A stretch of 64,000 bases of DNA from Acanthosoma haemorrhoidale (Eukaryota > Arthropoda > Insecta > Hemiptera > Acanthosomatidae): positions 139,435,937 through 139,499,936 of the forward strand of contig OV884011.1 of the NCBI GenBank assembly GCA_930367205.1, in the 5' to 3' direction. Shown piece after piece: positions 42,808-55,361 of this stretch. A program made the translations under genes and the position numbers. How positions within the stretch are numbered: position 1 is the first letter of the stretch; each line of letters starts with the position of its first letter. The notes beneath the pieces were generated by a model. That model saw nothing but the letters and a program-made list of their open reading frames with translations, had not been told where the DNA came from and ran no database searches.

Positions 42808-45800
42808 CACCTAAAACTTCTAGAACAACAGCTTGGGGAACGCAGAATAAAAGTGAATGAGAACAACGTTCTTATTACATTGACATAATTCAGACTAGAG
42901 TGTGTTCCATTTACTATTAACCCAGACGAAATTTCTACTGAAATAACACGCCTTTACTCTTGACAAAAATTAATCACAACTGAAGGACAAGAGATTAGCC
43001 GATGATAAAACCTATTTACAACACTGGAGACAGATAAAATCTAAAGTTACACACAAAACATATGATATGAGGCAATCATAAAAAAAATTATCAAAAAATC
43101 ATGACAACATGACTGTCACCCACATCCCACATCAGCCAAACCAAAAATTCAAATTCCTTCAATCGATAAATCACCAAAGTCTTCATCACTGCTCTGCATA
43201 TCTCACTTCCCTAATTAAAAATGGATATTGGAATTTTCAAGTTCTGCCCTTCCCAAAATACCACTTTACTTCAATCTCCGTCGAAAAAGATCTTGACCAA
43301 TATATCTTTTTGGCCTTCTATGTAGATAATGAAAAATCTATTTAGCAATATTTACAACAAATATTTAGTTAAGGGGTAGTAGGTATCTCTTTAGTCTCCA
43401 TTTCTCACTTTTTGTCCTCGCACGCTGTTTTCTTCTTTCCTACTTCCGGCTTCAGATCTTTACCATTGAGTAAAACTACCTCTAACAATAAATATTATGC
43501 CAAATTTACTGTTGGAATATCAATTGCACATCGTTGGAGCAAATGAAATAATCAACATCAAATTGATGTGATACATGAAGTAGGTTACACTAAACGGATT
43601 GCTCAAACGATCAGGCTGAGGTTATTTTAAAAGTTTGCAATGAACAATAAACATGCTACGTCCAGGATTTATACAGACAGTCAAGTGGCTAAAGATAATC
43701 TGACTGATTCACATGACAATCGAAGAAATTTATAACAATGTAAAGCGGAGGACGTAAAGATAGACATTCATTAGATTAGAGGAGACTTAGGAAATACAGG
43801 ACGTTTCCTGTAACAGCAGGCAAACACGCGAAACAGAGCTCAAGATCAAGATTTACCACACTCATACGTTTCAAAACTATCGATTGTTACACTTGCTAAG
43901 GCTAGAACCACTTGAAGCTAGGGGGAGAAGATGAACAACTATGATGACAAGACGGATGACTAAAGAAAGTAAACAAATTCATTTGACGCATGAATACACA
44001 AAACTGACCGTGACAAGTTGGAAGAAAACATTACCCAGCAGAGAAAAAGCGACATCTTGTTATCTTATTATTTATCATTATTTTTTTGTTGATATGTTGT
44101 TCCTTTATATTTGGATTAAAAATTTGTATAAAATAAGTCGAGTAGTTGCGAATAGCATCCTCGGCAGATGGAACTTGTACTTGTAAATAAACTTCTACAA
44201 TTTCGGCCTATAGCGGAAAAAAATAAAAGAAACAAGCAATTTAAAATTATTTCGTTATATGGTCCATTTTTTAGCTTACCACTTGTTGTTTGTAAAATTT
44301 CAGAACAATTGGTTCATTTTTATGACAACCATAGTGGACAGACAAACTGATGAAATACGACATCCCAGTACCTGTTTGAAATTTGAGTTTTTCCCTTCGT
44401 GCTTGGAAAAAAAATACTTTCAGCAATAAATTCTAGAAATTTATTTGTGCCACATACGACTTGAGCACATCAAAAGCTTTCAGCAGATTGCACTTCAACA
44501 AGCGTTTACGCCTAGTTCATAGCTAGTTTGTAGGGCTAGTTAAAATATACAGCTGAAGAATATTTTTATCCTTTATTTGTATGTTTTTACAGTCACAGCT
44601 ACACCATGTAAAAAGTTGGGGTCACCGATCGGGTAATGTTCTGAAGGGTCTGAAGGATTCAAAGAGCTTTACTTAATGGCTTTCGAATAGACATCGCTAT
44701 GTCTGCGATTATTTCCACTTTCCTATTGGTGAGCTATCTGGAAGCCATCAAGCTATCTTCATTCAGTATGTGTAGTTTTGTTTTGAAAATCGCTTATTGA
44801 GAATGACCGTAGTAATCATGAGGTGTATTATATTTGTCGTCACTGAGATTCTTTTTTTTTTAATTTTGTATTTCTGAACGCCTCTAGCCTGCTGAGTCAT
44901 TTCCATATCTTAGTTGTTTAAATTCATACAATGTGGTTGGTTTTAGGATGTTCATATTGCCTTGTACACATTTTCAATTTTTTTGGATTTTTTATCTGTA
45001 TCCGTTCTTTGTAAGAATAGGAAGTTGGGGGCTCGCATTTGCCAGAAGAAAGGTGTATATCCAATGCGGAGCCTCCATAGAATAACTGAGCCAGTTATTC
45101 TCTTCAAGAGGAACGTCTTGAATTTTCGTTACTTGCGGACCAGGTCGTAAGTTACTTCATGATTCTTCTAAGGGCTTTGTTTACAAATTCCAGGGCTCTT
45201 CATTCCATTTCACTTTAAGGTTACTCTTCTTTTTTTTATAGATGCACCCTACACAAAAGGATTTACATTGCTTTAATGACACTTAATAAATCAGAAACGA
45301 TGGTGAAATCATTATTTTTTTCAGTTGTAAAATGTAAGTTAATGCTTCGTGGACCACTTGCACATTTGTTGGATTGACGAATTGCACGAATTCGAAAGCA
45401 CCCAGTTTTTAGAAGTGTCTGTGATTATGGATGTTTGAGTTTTCATATCTCTGAGCTATTAGGAGTGGGCCCCCCCCACCTCTTAGGTCTCTTCTAACCT
45501 CTAAGGGGGTCTTTTCTCTGATTTGTTCCACTATGGGTGCGTCTATCAACTTTTTACGTCTATCAACCCTAGCCTACATTCTTTTTGAACGTACATGTAG
45601 GCAATGTACTGTTTTAGAACGATCTAAGAAATGGAATTCTTCGTCCAAAAACATAGATTCTAAACTTACATCATTACTGTTGTCATGAAGTCTTTCATGA
45701 AAGTTTTCTACGCTTTGACCGTAGCTTTAATGGTGAGACTTACCGGTATTCTTCTGTCGCGTAGAAAAGGTTCATTGCATTTGCACAAATAAATTCTGAG

Positions 45801-45950
45801 AGATGTTTTAAAAGAATCGGAAGAGAACCGTTGGCAAGATTCATTTATAACAGCCAATAATCGTAAGGTTGTTTTCAGTACTGCCATATTTTTGAAAACT
45901 AATTATATTTGTAAATTTATTACAAGGGCAGAAGCCTCAAGTGGTGCGAT
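42808..45950. other. Unassigned; possible decayed element
   Basis: Carries the possible RNase H remnant noted separately. Elsewhere short frames (43109-43345, 43941-44186, 44168-44350, 44962-45150) have no motif. C-runs near 45470. Confidence 0.4.
43655..43830 (+). pseudogene. Possible RNase H remnant
   Basis: The plus strand reads SRIYTDSQVAKDNLTDSHD and, after stops, KIDIHWIRGDLGNTG in one corrected frame. TDSQ and HW-x-GH-x-G are landmarks of LINE or retroviral-type RNase H. Only two motifs are visible and the second lacks its His, so the call is tentative. Confidence 0.35.
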
Positions 45951-45972
45951 AAATATCTAATTGAGGTGATTA

Positions 45973-47335
45973 ATGTCTACAAGAACCTGGCGCTGTCTAA
46001 ATACCATGCAACATCAATCACTTGAACAAGCCCTCTCAGAACAGCTCACAAAGAACTTGGCACCTCGCTACTATGGGGGTAGTGAATCGCTTATTCTTGT
46101 CGGTGGGTGTTCGATACCCTGGAATCACAATCATACGGTGGGTTTTACCTCTCATTATGGCCGTAATCTTAACTTCTGTTCAAGCAAACTTTCAAACCGC
46201 TTCTTCCAAGTCCGCTGTGGTTTAGAATATTCTAACTACTATCCCATAAAAGCAGGAGTTCCACAGGGCAGCGTCCTGGGTCCCATCCTCTATAATCTAT
46301 ACACCGCTGATGTCCCCTCCCCCACCAATACCTTCTTGGCAACATTTGCAGATGACACTGCAGTCCTGTCAACCCATTCAGACCTTAATATAGCATCCCA
46401 ACATCTTCAAAAACACCTTGATGAGATTGAGTATTGGTGCAACCAATGGGGAATCAAGGCCAATGAAGCAAAATGCTCCCACATAACCTTCACCCTCTGC
46501 CGCAAGTCCTGTCCGCCAGTTTTTTTAAATTCGATTCCTCTCCCTGTGTCTGAGACAGTAAGGTATCTAGGCTTCCATCTCGACAAAAGACTGACATGGA
46601 ACCGACATACGAGGCTAAAAAGACAAGAACTAAACAGACGCTTTGGACAACTGTACAGAATACTTCGAAGGACATCCCATCTCTCAATAGAAAATAAACT
46701 ACTTATTTACAAAGTTATACTTAAGCCAATCTGGACATACGGAATAGAGCTATGGGGGACAGCAAAAAAGTCAAACATCAAGCGCATCCAATCCTTTCAA
46801 TCAAACGTCCTGAGAACAATAGTAAATGCCCCTTTTTCGTCAGCAACAAAACCCTTCACAATGATCTGAATATACCCTATATTCTTGAACTCATCCCTTC
46901 CAAGTTGATTATATTCCATAGTAACCTATCCAAACACCATAATTCCTTAGCACAGTCATTGCACTGCACCACTCATCCCTATAATCCTCCTCGGAGATTA
47001 AAACGGCAGTGGCCTCGTGACCTGCTATAACTAAGTGTTAGCGGGAGTCCTGGCAATGGCCAGTTTCTCTAATCATGTCCTGAGCGTCTGTGGCTCTCGC
47101 GCTCTTGGTCAGCCTCCGCTGGCTCTTATCCAGTGACACGGCTGACTTAGGAGCGTGGAGGACTTCCCAAGACTCCGCTGCCTCCTTCGCATGCGAGGGA
47201 GGTGACAATCATGTGGATTTGGGGGGCCTCTGGGCTGTTTGTAAATATGGTATGAATGATAACATTTATCTTAATTACTTATTGCCTAATAAAGATGGCA
47301 GATTGTAATTTTATCTTAATAAATTGTTGTTAACC
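45973..47335 (+). mobile_element. 5'-truncated LINE with RT C-terminal half
   Basis: From about 46185 the sequence follows the LINE at 59.4 kb (from 62018 on) at roughly 90 percent identity through ORF2 end (47030) and 3' UTR (GGCAGATTGTAATTTTATC, near 47330). The segment 45973-46184 is open in the same frame but does not match the other copy, so the 5' junction is rearranged or the homology starts later. A C-run follows the 3' end. No target duplication was found. Confidence 0.88.
46185..47030 (+). pseudogene. LINE RT palm to C-terminus, frameshifted
   Basis: RT motifs AGVPQGSVLGPILYNLYTAD and FADDTAVLS (catalytic Asp pair) are intact. The frame breaks near 46850 (after VLRTIVNAP) and resumes in another frame to PRRLKRQWPRDLL. 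The 5' part of RT and the endonuclease are missing, so it cannot work. Confidence 0.9.
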
Positions 47336-48967
47336 CCCCCCCCTTTTCAAGCAAACGTCTCCGAAATAAACACTAACGACAGTTAGTAATTTATTAGTCA
47401 TAAAGACTAAATGATCAGTAATTGGTACCAATAAAAACTTTGTTACATAACTTTTCAAGAAAAAATGTTTGACCTAACTAAACGGTCATGGAAGTTTCGA
47501 CCGGATGTCGGAGAATCGTAACAGCTGGAAATATCTATTCTTAATATGCTCCACTCGTGGTGTTATAGGGGGGGGGCAGTAACTAATAAAATCTCTTCTG
47601 GTTTCAATAAAAATCATTTTCTGCCTCAAAATATTCATTTTTTGACACTTTTACTCTCTGAGCAGTGCGTTTTGATGTTGTGAACATTGTGCGTTTTTAC
47701 ACAATTTTGGCTATACTAATAGTTTATTGATTTGCATCTTTTTATTATTATTTTGTACTATACGAATATCGTGATCTGGGAACTATTATAGATCCTAGGC
47801 CGTACCCAAAACACGGTTACACTATTGTGGTTGCCTCGAATAAACTGTACATAGGAGGCCAACTTTTTCCAAGCTTAATTTACTTTTTACATACTTTCTG
47901 TTACTATGTCTTAACCAAAATACATCAAGCGTAGCCTATATAGACGTTATAATATAATACGCACAAATTAAAGACGATGGTTTGTTGACTGTTTGAAAGT
48001 AGAGCCTCATCAACCTGGCTAGGTAATTTTTGATTGCTTTGTAATTTCAACTTAGACTACAGTCTTCCTATCGTGAATTAGTTGTCTTTTGCCCGATGCT
48101 GGCTTACTAAGCTGGAATATACATTAAAAGTAATATTTATTGAATTAGTAGAAGTATAGCGCGTATTCACATAATCTCAACTAATTTACTTTATGCTCAC
48201 TACAGCCAGAAATTTACAACCAAACGTAGATTATAAAAGCATTACTTCACGGTATAGATACAAATGAATACAAATTAATAATAATAAAACCAGTGAAACA
48301 ATTGATCTAGTGTATATCTTTAGGCTCGTAATACACATGTTAAAATCCCATATTTAAGCAGGTCAATTTAGTGTCTTTTCTTACATGGCGGAAATCATAC
48401 CTCGACGAATTAGGTCCTAATTGGAGTTTACCTCAGTTGTGACAGAGATAATTTTGATGTTTCTCTAATTAGATTGAAAGTTTATGTCCCCCAAAATTTG
48501 CTAGTACTTGTCCATAAAAATAATTTCGTATCAATGTCGTATCAACTTCGTGAGCTATAATCTATAATCCCTATAATTTTCAATAACCAGCTTTTACTTG
48601 GGAGATTTTATGGGGATTAAATTAGATCGATAAGTGTTAAAATTATACATCAGTAAAGAGTGGTTTATGGTAAATAAATTATACATTACATAATGTGATC
48701 CAATATATTTTCAAATAATGTCTCATTTCCTGGTTTGTCATTGCCCACTGGGGCGTAATCAGGTACGGCTTTACAATAGACTTGATGATGACATTAGAAT
48801 TGACTAAGGTCCTATTGGACCCGGACAAATATTATTAGCACAAATTATTAAATCTGTCGAATAATGAACAGATTGAATTGTCCTTCCCAAGGGTTAGGAT
48901 TGAAAGGGCTTCAAATCGAAGCTGTCTTTACGTGCCGGCTCTGTAAATAATTTGTATGGCAGGCATT
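47336..48967. other. AT-rich DNA, no gene
   Basis: C-run at 47332-47343 and G-run near 47571. No coding or repeat signal recognised. Confidence 0.6.
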
Positions 48968-49240
48968 TTATGATTTATGATTAGCAGAATCATCTCGTGA
49001 GCCCACTGTTCGGCCATTCCAGTATTTAGGCCACGCTGCGACATGTTTGCTGTCAGAACCATCGTGGGTATTAGGATTAGCAGATTTGTTCGAAAGAATG
49101 TCCGTCAAATGATTGATAATAAACTCAAAACTCTCCGAATTCGGTCTCTGAGAGTAACAATAGCGATTTTGAAAACAGAAATTTGGCAGGGATGAAGAGT
49201 GTAGATAGAAAATAATGACATCATAAAATATTAAATTCAC
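48968..49240 (-). pseudogene. Possible LINE endonuclease remnant
   Basis: 90 codons open on the minus strand. YCYSQRPNSESFEFIINHL then NPNTHDGSDSKHVAAWP resembles the APE-type endonuclease stretch Y-x-SPNS...FD-L...GDFN-HH-W of Jockey/R1-like LINEs, with the GDFN block degraded. It is a weak similarity and could be something else. Confidence 0.3.
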
Positions 49241-49433
49241 TCTATAAAATATTGATGGTCCTCAACTTTCAAGATTCCACAAAAACTAATCCAATAATCC
49301 GAATCCCATCGTCAACCCCTAAGCTAGACACGGGGATATAACTAGTTTACCTCTTACAGCCCGTGTACCCAAAGCTCTCTTGCTTACGCAGTAGCAAGAA
49401 ATTTTATGAGCGTTTGAGTTCCTAGAATGGGAG

Positions 49434-49476
49434 ATACCATAGCAGAAGAATATACACACTTCTTCTGCTATGGTAT
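49434..49476. repeat. Perfect 17-bp inverted repeat with 9-nt loop
   Basis: ATACCATAGCAGAAGAA (49434-49450) is exactly inverted at 49460-49476, with TATACACAC between. Confidence 0.92.
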
Positions 49477-49479
49477 ATT

Positions 49480-50877
49480 GCGGGCAAGATATTTAGAAGT
49501 CCATAAGTATTAGTTATTGCTGTAACAGAGAACAAATAGTTAAATAGGAGCTCTAGATGTCTTGTAATAAAATAGCTAAGTTTAAAATTAATTTTTTCAG
49601 CGAAACATTCAATTAGAAAATTTTATGACAATCAGCCATGCTTATCATCAGAAGGTTTGTTAGGGAACTTTATCTAGGCATTGAAATTATTAAAGATACA
49701 ACTGAAAATATTAAACTGGCCCTTTCATTTAAAAAAAAATTACATTTTAAATGATTAATCCTACTACCCTTTGTAAAATGGTTCAGTTATGAGAAATATA
49801 TCATGAGAAGTTATTAATTGTACTTGGCAAAGCTCATTTATAACTAGCATATAAGTATAAGTATAGTATATATATTTATAATAAAGGCTGACAAATGAAA
49901 TAACACGTTTGAAAGGAAAATCTGGTTTATTTATATTTCTCTATTAAGGGACAAGATTGTTGTTGACTTATAACCATCTTCGTGTTTCCGTGATGATTAC
50001 AATAATTAATTTTACACTGTGTTTGATCAAAGGGGGTCTTTGATGGTCCGGAGAGTCCATCGCTTCTACGACGGCTCAATCTGCCTTGGTATTAGATAGC
50101 ATTAATTGCGACTCAGTGAAACGAAAGGGGAAATACCTTTGTGTACTTGTCAACATTGTAAAAATTGAAATTAGAACAAACATGGAATATTTTAGGAACA
50201 TTGAGACGTCTTTTTTTTTCTTTTTATTGAAAAAAGGGAAACCTTTTAGCATTTTCCCTGCTATAGAATTTTATGAATGATGGCACTTATGAGTTGTTTT
50301 TACCATTTTATCATTGAAATAAAAAATTGAACCTTCGTAGAAGCATTGAGCAATCCGATCTTTCAAAGTAGGGTCTTTGATCAAACGCGAAGAAATGTAA
50401 CACAAAATTGATTGCTATTTACTGCACTGTATAAATGTAAATCTTTAAATACAAGGCGTAAGCCTGTGGTCATGCTAGTGGTAAGGCCCCAATGCCATGA
50501 ATTTAGTATCGCAAAAAGTAATAAATAATTGTTTTTGGTTAAAAATTTTTTATTGAAGAAATGAGTGACCTGATCTTATGATATAATAACATAATAATCC
50601 TTATATTATTAGCATAATTATAATCGCTTTTTCCTTTGAAATGTTCCGAAATTGACTCTATTATGATCCTCCACTTTGATCATTGTCAGAGATCTTGAGG
50701 TCAATTTAAACCAAAAATGGATTGGACAGGGTCTAAAAGTGACAAAGAGTTTAGGGTCACAAGTTATAGAACGCGTGACTGTGATTGACCTGAAGATTCT
50801 CAAATTTTGAAGAATTTCTGCTGAGTTGTAAGAGACTTTGAAGTATTAAAATGAGACAGAGACAACCTCACTGTATA
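49480..50877. other. AT-rich DNA, no gene
   Basis: No motif; frames at 50086-50280 and 50618-50803 are unremarkable. Confidence 0.55.
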
Positions 50878-51797
50878 ACAGGTTGGCAAGAAAGTAATTT
50901 CGGTTTTTTAGTGTGAAATAAAACTCAATTTCTTCTATACTAAAAATGAACTTAATTCAGTCAAATATCTTCCATTCTGTTCGATGACCTTTTGCCATCT
51001 TTCTGGTAACTTCATGATCCCGCGCTCATAGATCTTCTGGTCCTTATCAGCAAGAAACTGAACCAAGTGCGATTTGAGGTCGATGCGAGGCGAGGTTATT
51101 ACTAAAATTTTTACCATTTAAGAAGTTTTGTAAACTTCGAATTAAATGAAAATCCGACGATGCAAGGTCGGGACTGTATGGAGGATGCGACATCACTTCC
51201 CAACCAAGCTCCAATAGTTTCGTACGTGTTGCTACAGATGTGTGAGGCCTCGCATTGTCTCAGCGGAACCCAAATATCGAGCTTTTTAACAAGTCCAAGA
51301 CGTCTTATATGATTTTCCATTGTTGTGTGTGATACATTTAACTGTTTTGCAATATCTCGCACAGTTATATGACGATTTGATTCAATTATAGCTTTCATTT
51401 TGTCATCATCAACTTCAGAAGGTCGACCAGAATGTTGGTCATCTTTCAGTGAAAAATCTCCAGAACGGAATTTTTTAAACCAATTCTTACACGCGCGTTC
51501 TGTTAAACAACCAACACCATAAAGTTCACTCTTTGTGAGCCTCAGGCACTTTCTTACCTTTATGAAAATAAAAAAGTTGAAAATGTCGGAAATTCTTTTT
51601 TTTCCCTCCATGTTAAAAACTGACCGTAAACAGTTGTAAACAAAGTTACACGGAATTTCTTTCTATAGTAACCTAAAGGAAGCGACTGCCAAATCTCAAA
51701 AGAAGAACATTCTAACATTGACAAAAGATCAACGAAACAAACATAACGCACATACCAAGTACTGGTGCAAACCGGAATCACTTCCTTGCAAACCCAT
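50878..51797 (-). mobile_element. Internally deleted mariner (irritans-like)
   Basis: The ends are imperfect inverted repeats: ACAGGTTGGCAAGAAAGTAA at the left and a degraded ACCGGAATCACTTCCTTGC...CCCAT at the right, next to TA on both sides. About 920 bp, against the usual 1.3 kb. The transposase reads from 51611 downwards. Confidence 0.85.
50935..51611 (-). pseudogene. Mariner transposase with deleted catalytic centre
   Basis: ATG 51611 starts MEGKKR; the N-terminal paired HTH domains are well preserved (ACKNWFKKFRSGDFSL, SGRPSEVDDDK, VRDIAKQLNVSHTTM). After KKLDIWVP the sequence jumps to the block GACAATGCGAGGCCTCACAC, in another frame, i.e. D-N-A-R-P-H-T. The deletion removed the first catalytic Asp and about 120 residues. 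The third Asp region (YSPDLASSD) and the C-terminus (LPERWQKVIEQNG, 51010-50950) remain. It can still bind TIRs in principle but cannot cut. Confidence 0.88.
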
Positions 51798-51894
51798 TAG
51801 AATATTTATCATATATCAACTATATAGATTAAGTATTATTAGTTGTAGTATGTAATTGCACAGTTTTTACTCAAATGAAAAATATAGTGACAGT

Positions 51895-51962
51895 GGCGTG
51901 ATTCGAAGCCGGGGACTCCTGATATCCAGCTGGGCGCTCTTCCAACTCTGACATTCCTGCGA
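51895..51962 (-). repeat. tRNA-derived SINE-like fragment
   Basis: On the minus strand TCAGAGTTGGAAGAGCGC resembles a Pol III A box and GGCTTCGAATCACG a B box, spaced as in tRNA, followed by a T-rich stretch. The cloverleaf is not complete. Similar pieces at 63121 and 63325. Confidence 0.45.
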
Positions 51963-52388
51963 ACCATCAGCCAAGTAAATGTCTAACGTATTTAACCATT
52001 GATATTTCAAATCTCTCAATGAATGTATCGTAAAATCTTAAAATATATTTATTTCGCAGTCCCCACCAGATGCAACTAAAAATTTTAACAAAGAATATTC
52101 ACTATGATAGATGTCTAATGTTATTTGTAGTACGAAATGTCACGACTGTCAGCATCCTCATTTGACACAATTCAAATTAAGACTCCCGAAGCCCATCGGG
52201 TGAATCACTTTAGGGTAAAGTCATACTAAACTTTTTCACATACGATGGGTTTATCAGGTGCGTACAACATTGGTCTACTCACAGCTATATTTTCATCTAT
52301 GATCTACTCGTTTGTGTGACAATTTTTCATCCGTGACCCTCATTGAACGATTATGCTGGCAAATTCACCAATAATATTTGATGGTGAC
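51963..52388. other. No gene seen
   Basis: Unremarkable AT-rich sequence; ends in GTGAC (52384-52388), the left target copy of the next LTR. Confidence 0.6.
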
Positions 52389-53209
52389 TGTAGCGACCGC
52401 TAACTACATAAGTTAAATCACCCTATACTTTAGTGCATATATATTGTAAGCAAAAGTAAAATAACATGAACTAAATGTATTATAATTAAATGTAAATCAT
52501 TGTAAAAGTGTTAAGCAATAAAAGGCGGACGCCAAACAGTCATAAACGAGAAAGGGTTGCCAGCCGGAAGTCATAAACGAGAAAGGGTTGCCAGCTGGCA
52601 GTCATAAACATGACAGGGTCACCAGCTGGCAGTCATAAACAGTCAGGTACCCACCAGCCTAAGAGCCAGGTGGGCAAGGGTACCACGGGTCATAAACAGT
52701 CATAAACATAAGAACCCTTGTGCAGCCGCTACCCCCCAAGGGCAAGGGGTGAGGCAATCGGGCGGCGGTCGCATTTCCTCACGACAGGTGTGAAAATCAA
52801 CCGCCAGCCTAGGGCCTTCCCCCCCCCCCCCCAGTAGAGAGCATACTTAAGCCAGGGCTCCTGGCCCTGGAAGTCAGTCTCTTAGACTCCATGCCAGTCT
52901 CCTCGTGAGTCTCTTAGTCTCCTCGCCAGTCTCCTCGTCAGTCTCTCAGTCTCCTTGCAGACTCTCTGGCGCCCTGTACCCGTGACGCTTGCTTGGTTTC
53001 CGCTCGAACTCTGAAAACTTGCCTTATTATTTACGAAACCTCTGTACCTCTTCTCTTGAACATAGTGCATTGTCGGGGCACATACCTATCATAAATGGAG
53101 TCAGATAGTAACGCTGTCATGGAACGATTGTCCATGTTATAAACTCGAACAATCCGCACTTGTCGCCAGGGCTAGGGTGATCAGGCACCTCCCTAGTGAT
53201 GACCCGACA
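52389..53209 (+). mobile_element. Solo LTR with 5-bp target duplication, copy 2
   Basis: 821 bp, from TGTAGCGACC to CCCGACA, flanked by GTGAC at 52384-52388 and 53210-53214. An AATAAA lies at 52517. It holds tandem units of about 36 bp (CATAAACGAGAAAGGGTTGCC, 52540-52650) and a CTCC/AGTCTC array (52870-52965), plus a C-run near 52820. The minus frame at 52882-53070 only reflects that array. No internal region is left; 5-bp duplications fit gypsy, copia or BEL elements. Confidence 0.9.
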
Positions 53210-53214
53210 GTGAC

Positions 53215-55118
53215 GTAAAAACCATACAACAAATTCACCAACTCTGTCCATTCATCATTTCTTATATGAAAACGTAGAACCATGCTGTAATTTTGTTGGA
53301 TATTATATGTTGGTTTTATTACAGAGCTTGGAGATTAGTTTGCGGTACGATCAAAACCGTCTGTTTATAAGTAAACACAATGTTTTATTGATAGGCACCG
53401 TTTGTTTTACTGATATAATTACAAAAGCGCAGCCACTGCCAAAGTACTAAATTATGATAATGTTTAGTGCGTTTTAAACTTCTTGTTATATGACTGCAAT
53501 AAGTGAGCACACTGCCTCATTACGCCCATTAGTCCTTTTCCAGATCTGAGTACTTGCTATTGCTCTCTTTTTAATTGTACTGTAGCACCCTCGACCCGGA
53601 GACCCGGAGACTGCCAGGGGCTAAGTATGTGCCTGTTCTCCTTATTTCATCTGCAGCTTACTCGTCTTAGTTTAGAATAATTACATAAAGTACTATCTAA
53701 TTAGCCTGGGACAAGTGATATAATTAAGTTTCGGGTAAAATACATCAAATAATAATATAAATAATCTCTAGTCTCCACAAAATTTTTTTTTTCTTTTATG
53801 GGGAAGTCACATAAAACGACACTTGGCCCGACCATAACTTAGTTTAGTCCAAAGCACTCGCAGAAAAATAAAAAACCGACTGAATTGCTCTCCGTCATTA
53901 GAGACCTTTTATTGAACTATGAAAACATAAAATAATAGTCTTAATTATTTTAAATAAGTTTTCGAAGTTATTCTGTTTATTTTATTAAAATATAGACGTT
54001 AGATAAATAATAGTAAATAGATGATAGAGAATGTAATACTCATATAAATCAACGATTGGAATCAGAACTCTTCATGCCATGTTAATTGATTCCAGCCTAG
54101 TTGAAATTAGCAGTATGTTAACTTCTGCGATGTGTATTATAATAATTCTTTCTAATCTATTTAAGATTTTGAAAATGAGTATTAGTAAAAAACATAAAAA
54201 AAACAAACACGAAATTAAGAACTATAAAATAACCATTATAACGATAAAACGTATTCTCAACGAATTGTCATAAAATTATTAAAACTTACATAAAACATAA
54301 CTATATATCAGTCTTATGGCTACTCACCCAATTGTTTATGTGGGATATTTAAATCATCTTAAAAAATAGTATTTTTTTTATCTATTAACTAGGGCTGCTA
54401 CATACACACTCCTCACTCTAAGTCTGGCTTTGTCCAGGAGTTATGAAGGGGGCATGTTTATTAAAAAAGTGCTATTAAATTAGAATTTTTAACTCTAGTA
54501 GAATAGCAGGACAATTTCAAACCAAGTAAAGTTCAGTACTGTTAATGGAATATATTTTATATTGTATTTATATATTTGACTGCGGCCGTTGATACGTGTA
54601 ATAATAGAATTTAGTTTCTCTCCATATGCGCACGTATAAGTTTTTATCATTTGACTGTTTATTTTATTGTTGAGATAATTGAAGATGACGGCTCAGATCA
54701 ATAAAAAATTATCAGTTGTGGAAAGGCAATATAGCTGTTTTGTACTAATACCATTCTACAATCTTTTTATTAAAAATAATATTTGTATTCTACCAATACG
54801 TCTGCGGCAGGCTACAAAGACTCCTCATTATAAGAAAAATTAAAAAAATCCTTACTTTTCACAATTTCATATTATATTGTGGATTATAAATCCTGATAGG
54901 TATTGTACGTTTCAACATTTAGTTGATGATAAAACAAACAAAAATATTGTGGATAAAAGTTTGCTATAGTCCCATTTTATGCGTATACTCATGTCTTGTT
55001 GGAGCTGTACAAAAAAAAATATAAATGTACCGATCGAAGAAGAGTTGTGATATAGCGTAGGTATATTTTAGTGAGAGAAGTCTTCCCTCGCCAGAGATGA
55101 GGCCATTTCCATGTAAAT
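53215..55118. other. AT-rich DNA, no gene
   Basis: A direct CCCGGAGACCCGGAGAC doublet at about 53597-53613 and a Lys/Ile-rich chance frame at 54079-54273. Nothing else recognised. Confidence 0.55.
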
Positions 55119-55358
55119 TTAACAAATGGTTATACCAGGAGCGGGGTTGCTTTTTGTAGGCATACCCCCCTGCACTTGATTAAGACCGGGCCATTGGATG
55201 AAAAACATAGTGTGTGCTCTGACAGCTAGTGGAGCTATGTCGGATACATCGTGACTCTGAAAAAGCTTTAGTTCCTTATCTTCAAATGGATAGATAAAAT
55301 CGGCAAATGGGTGCGATTGAAAATGTGTAATATTTGTTAAGAATAGGAGTGGGTTTAG
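55119..55358 (-). other. 79-codon open frame, origin unknown
   Basis: Open from the stop at 55359-55361 to the TAA at 55119-55121. It reads HPFADFIYPFEDKELKLF, DIAPLAVRAHTMFF and WPGLNQVQGGMPTKSNPAPG, which has protein-like composition and no low-complexity run. There is no ATG in the first half, so it would be a terminal exon or an element fragment. No family named. Confidence 0.3.
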
Positions 55359-55361
55359 TCA

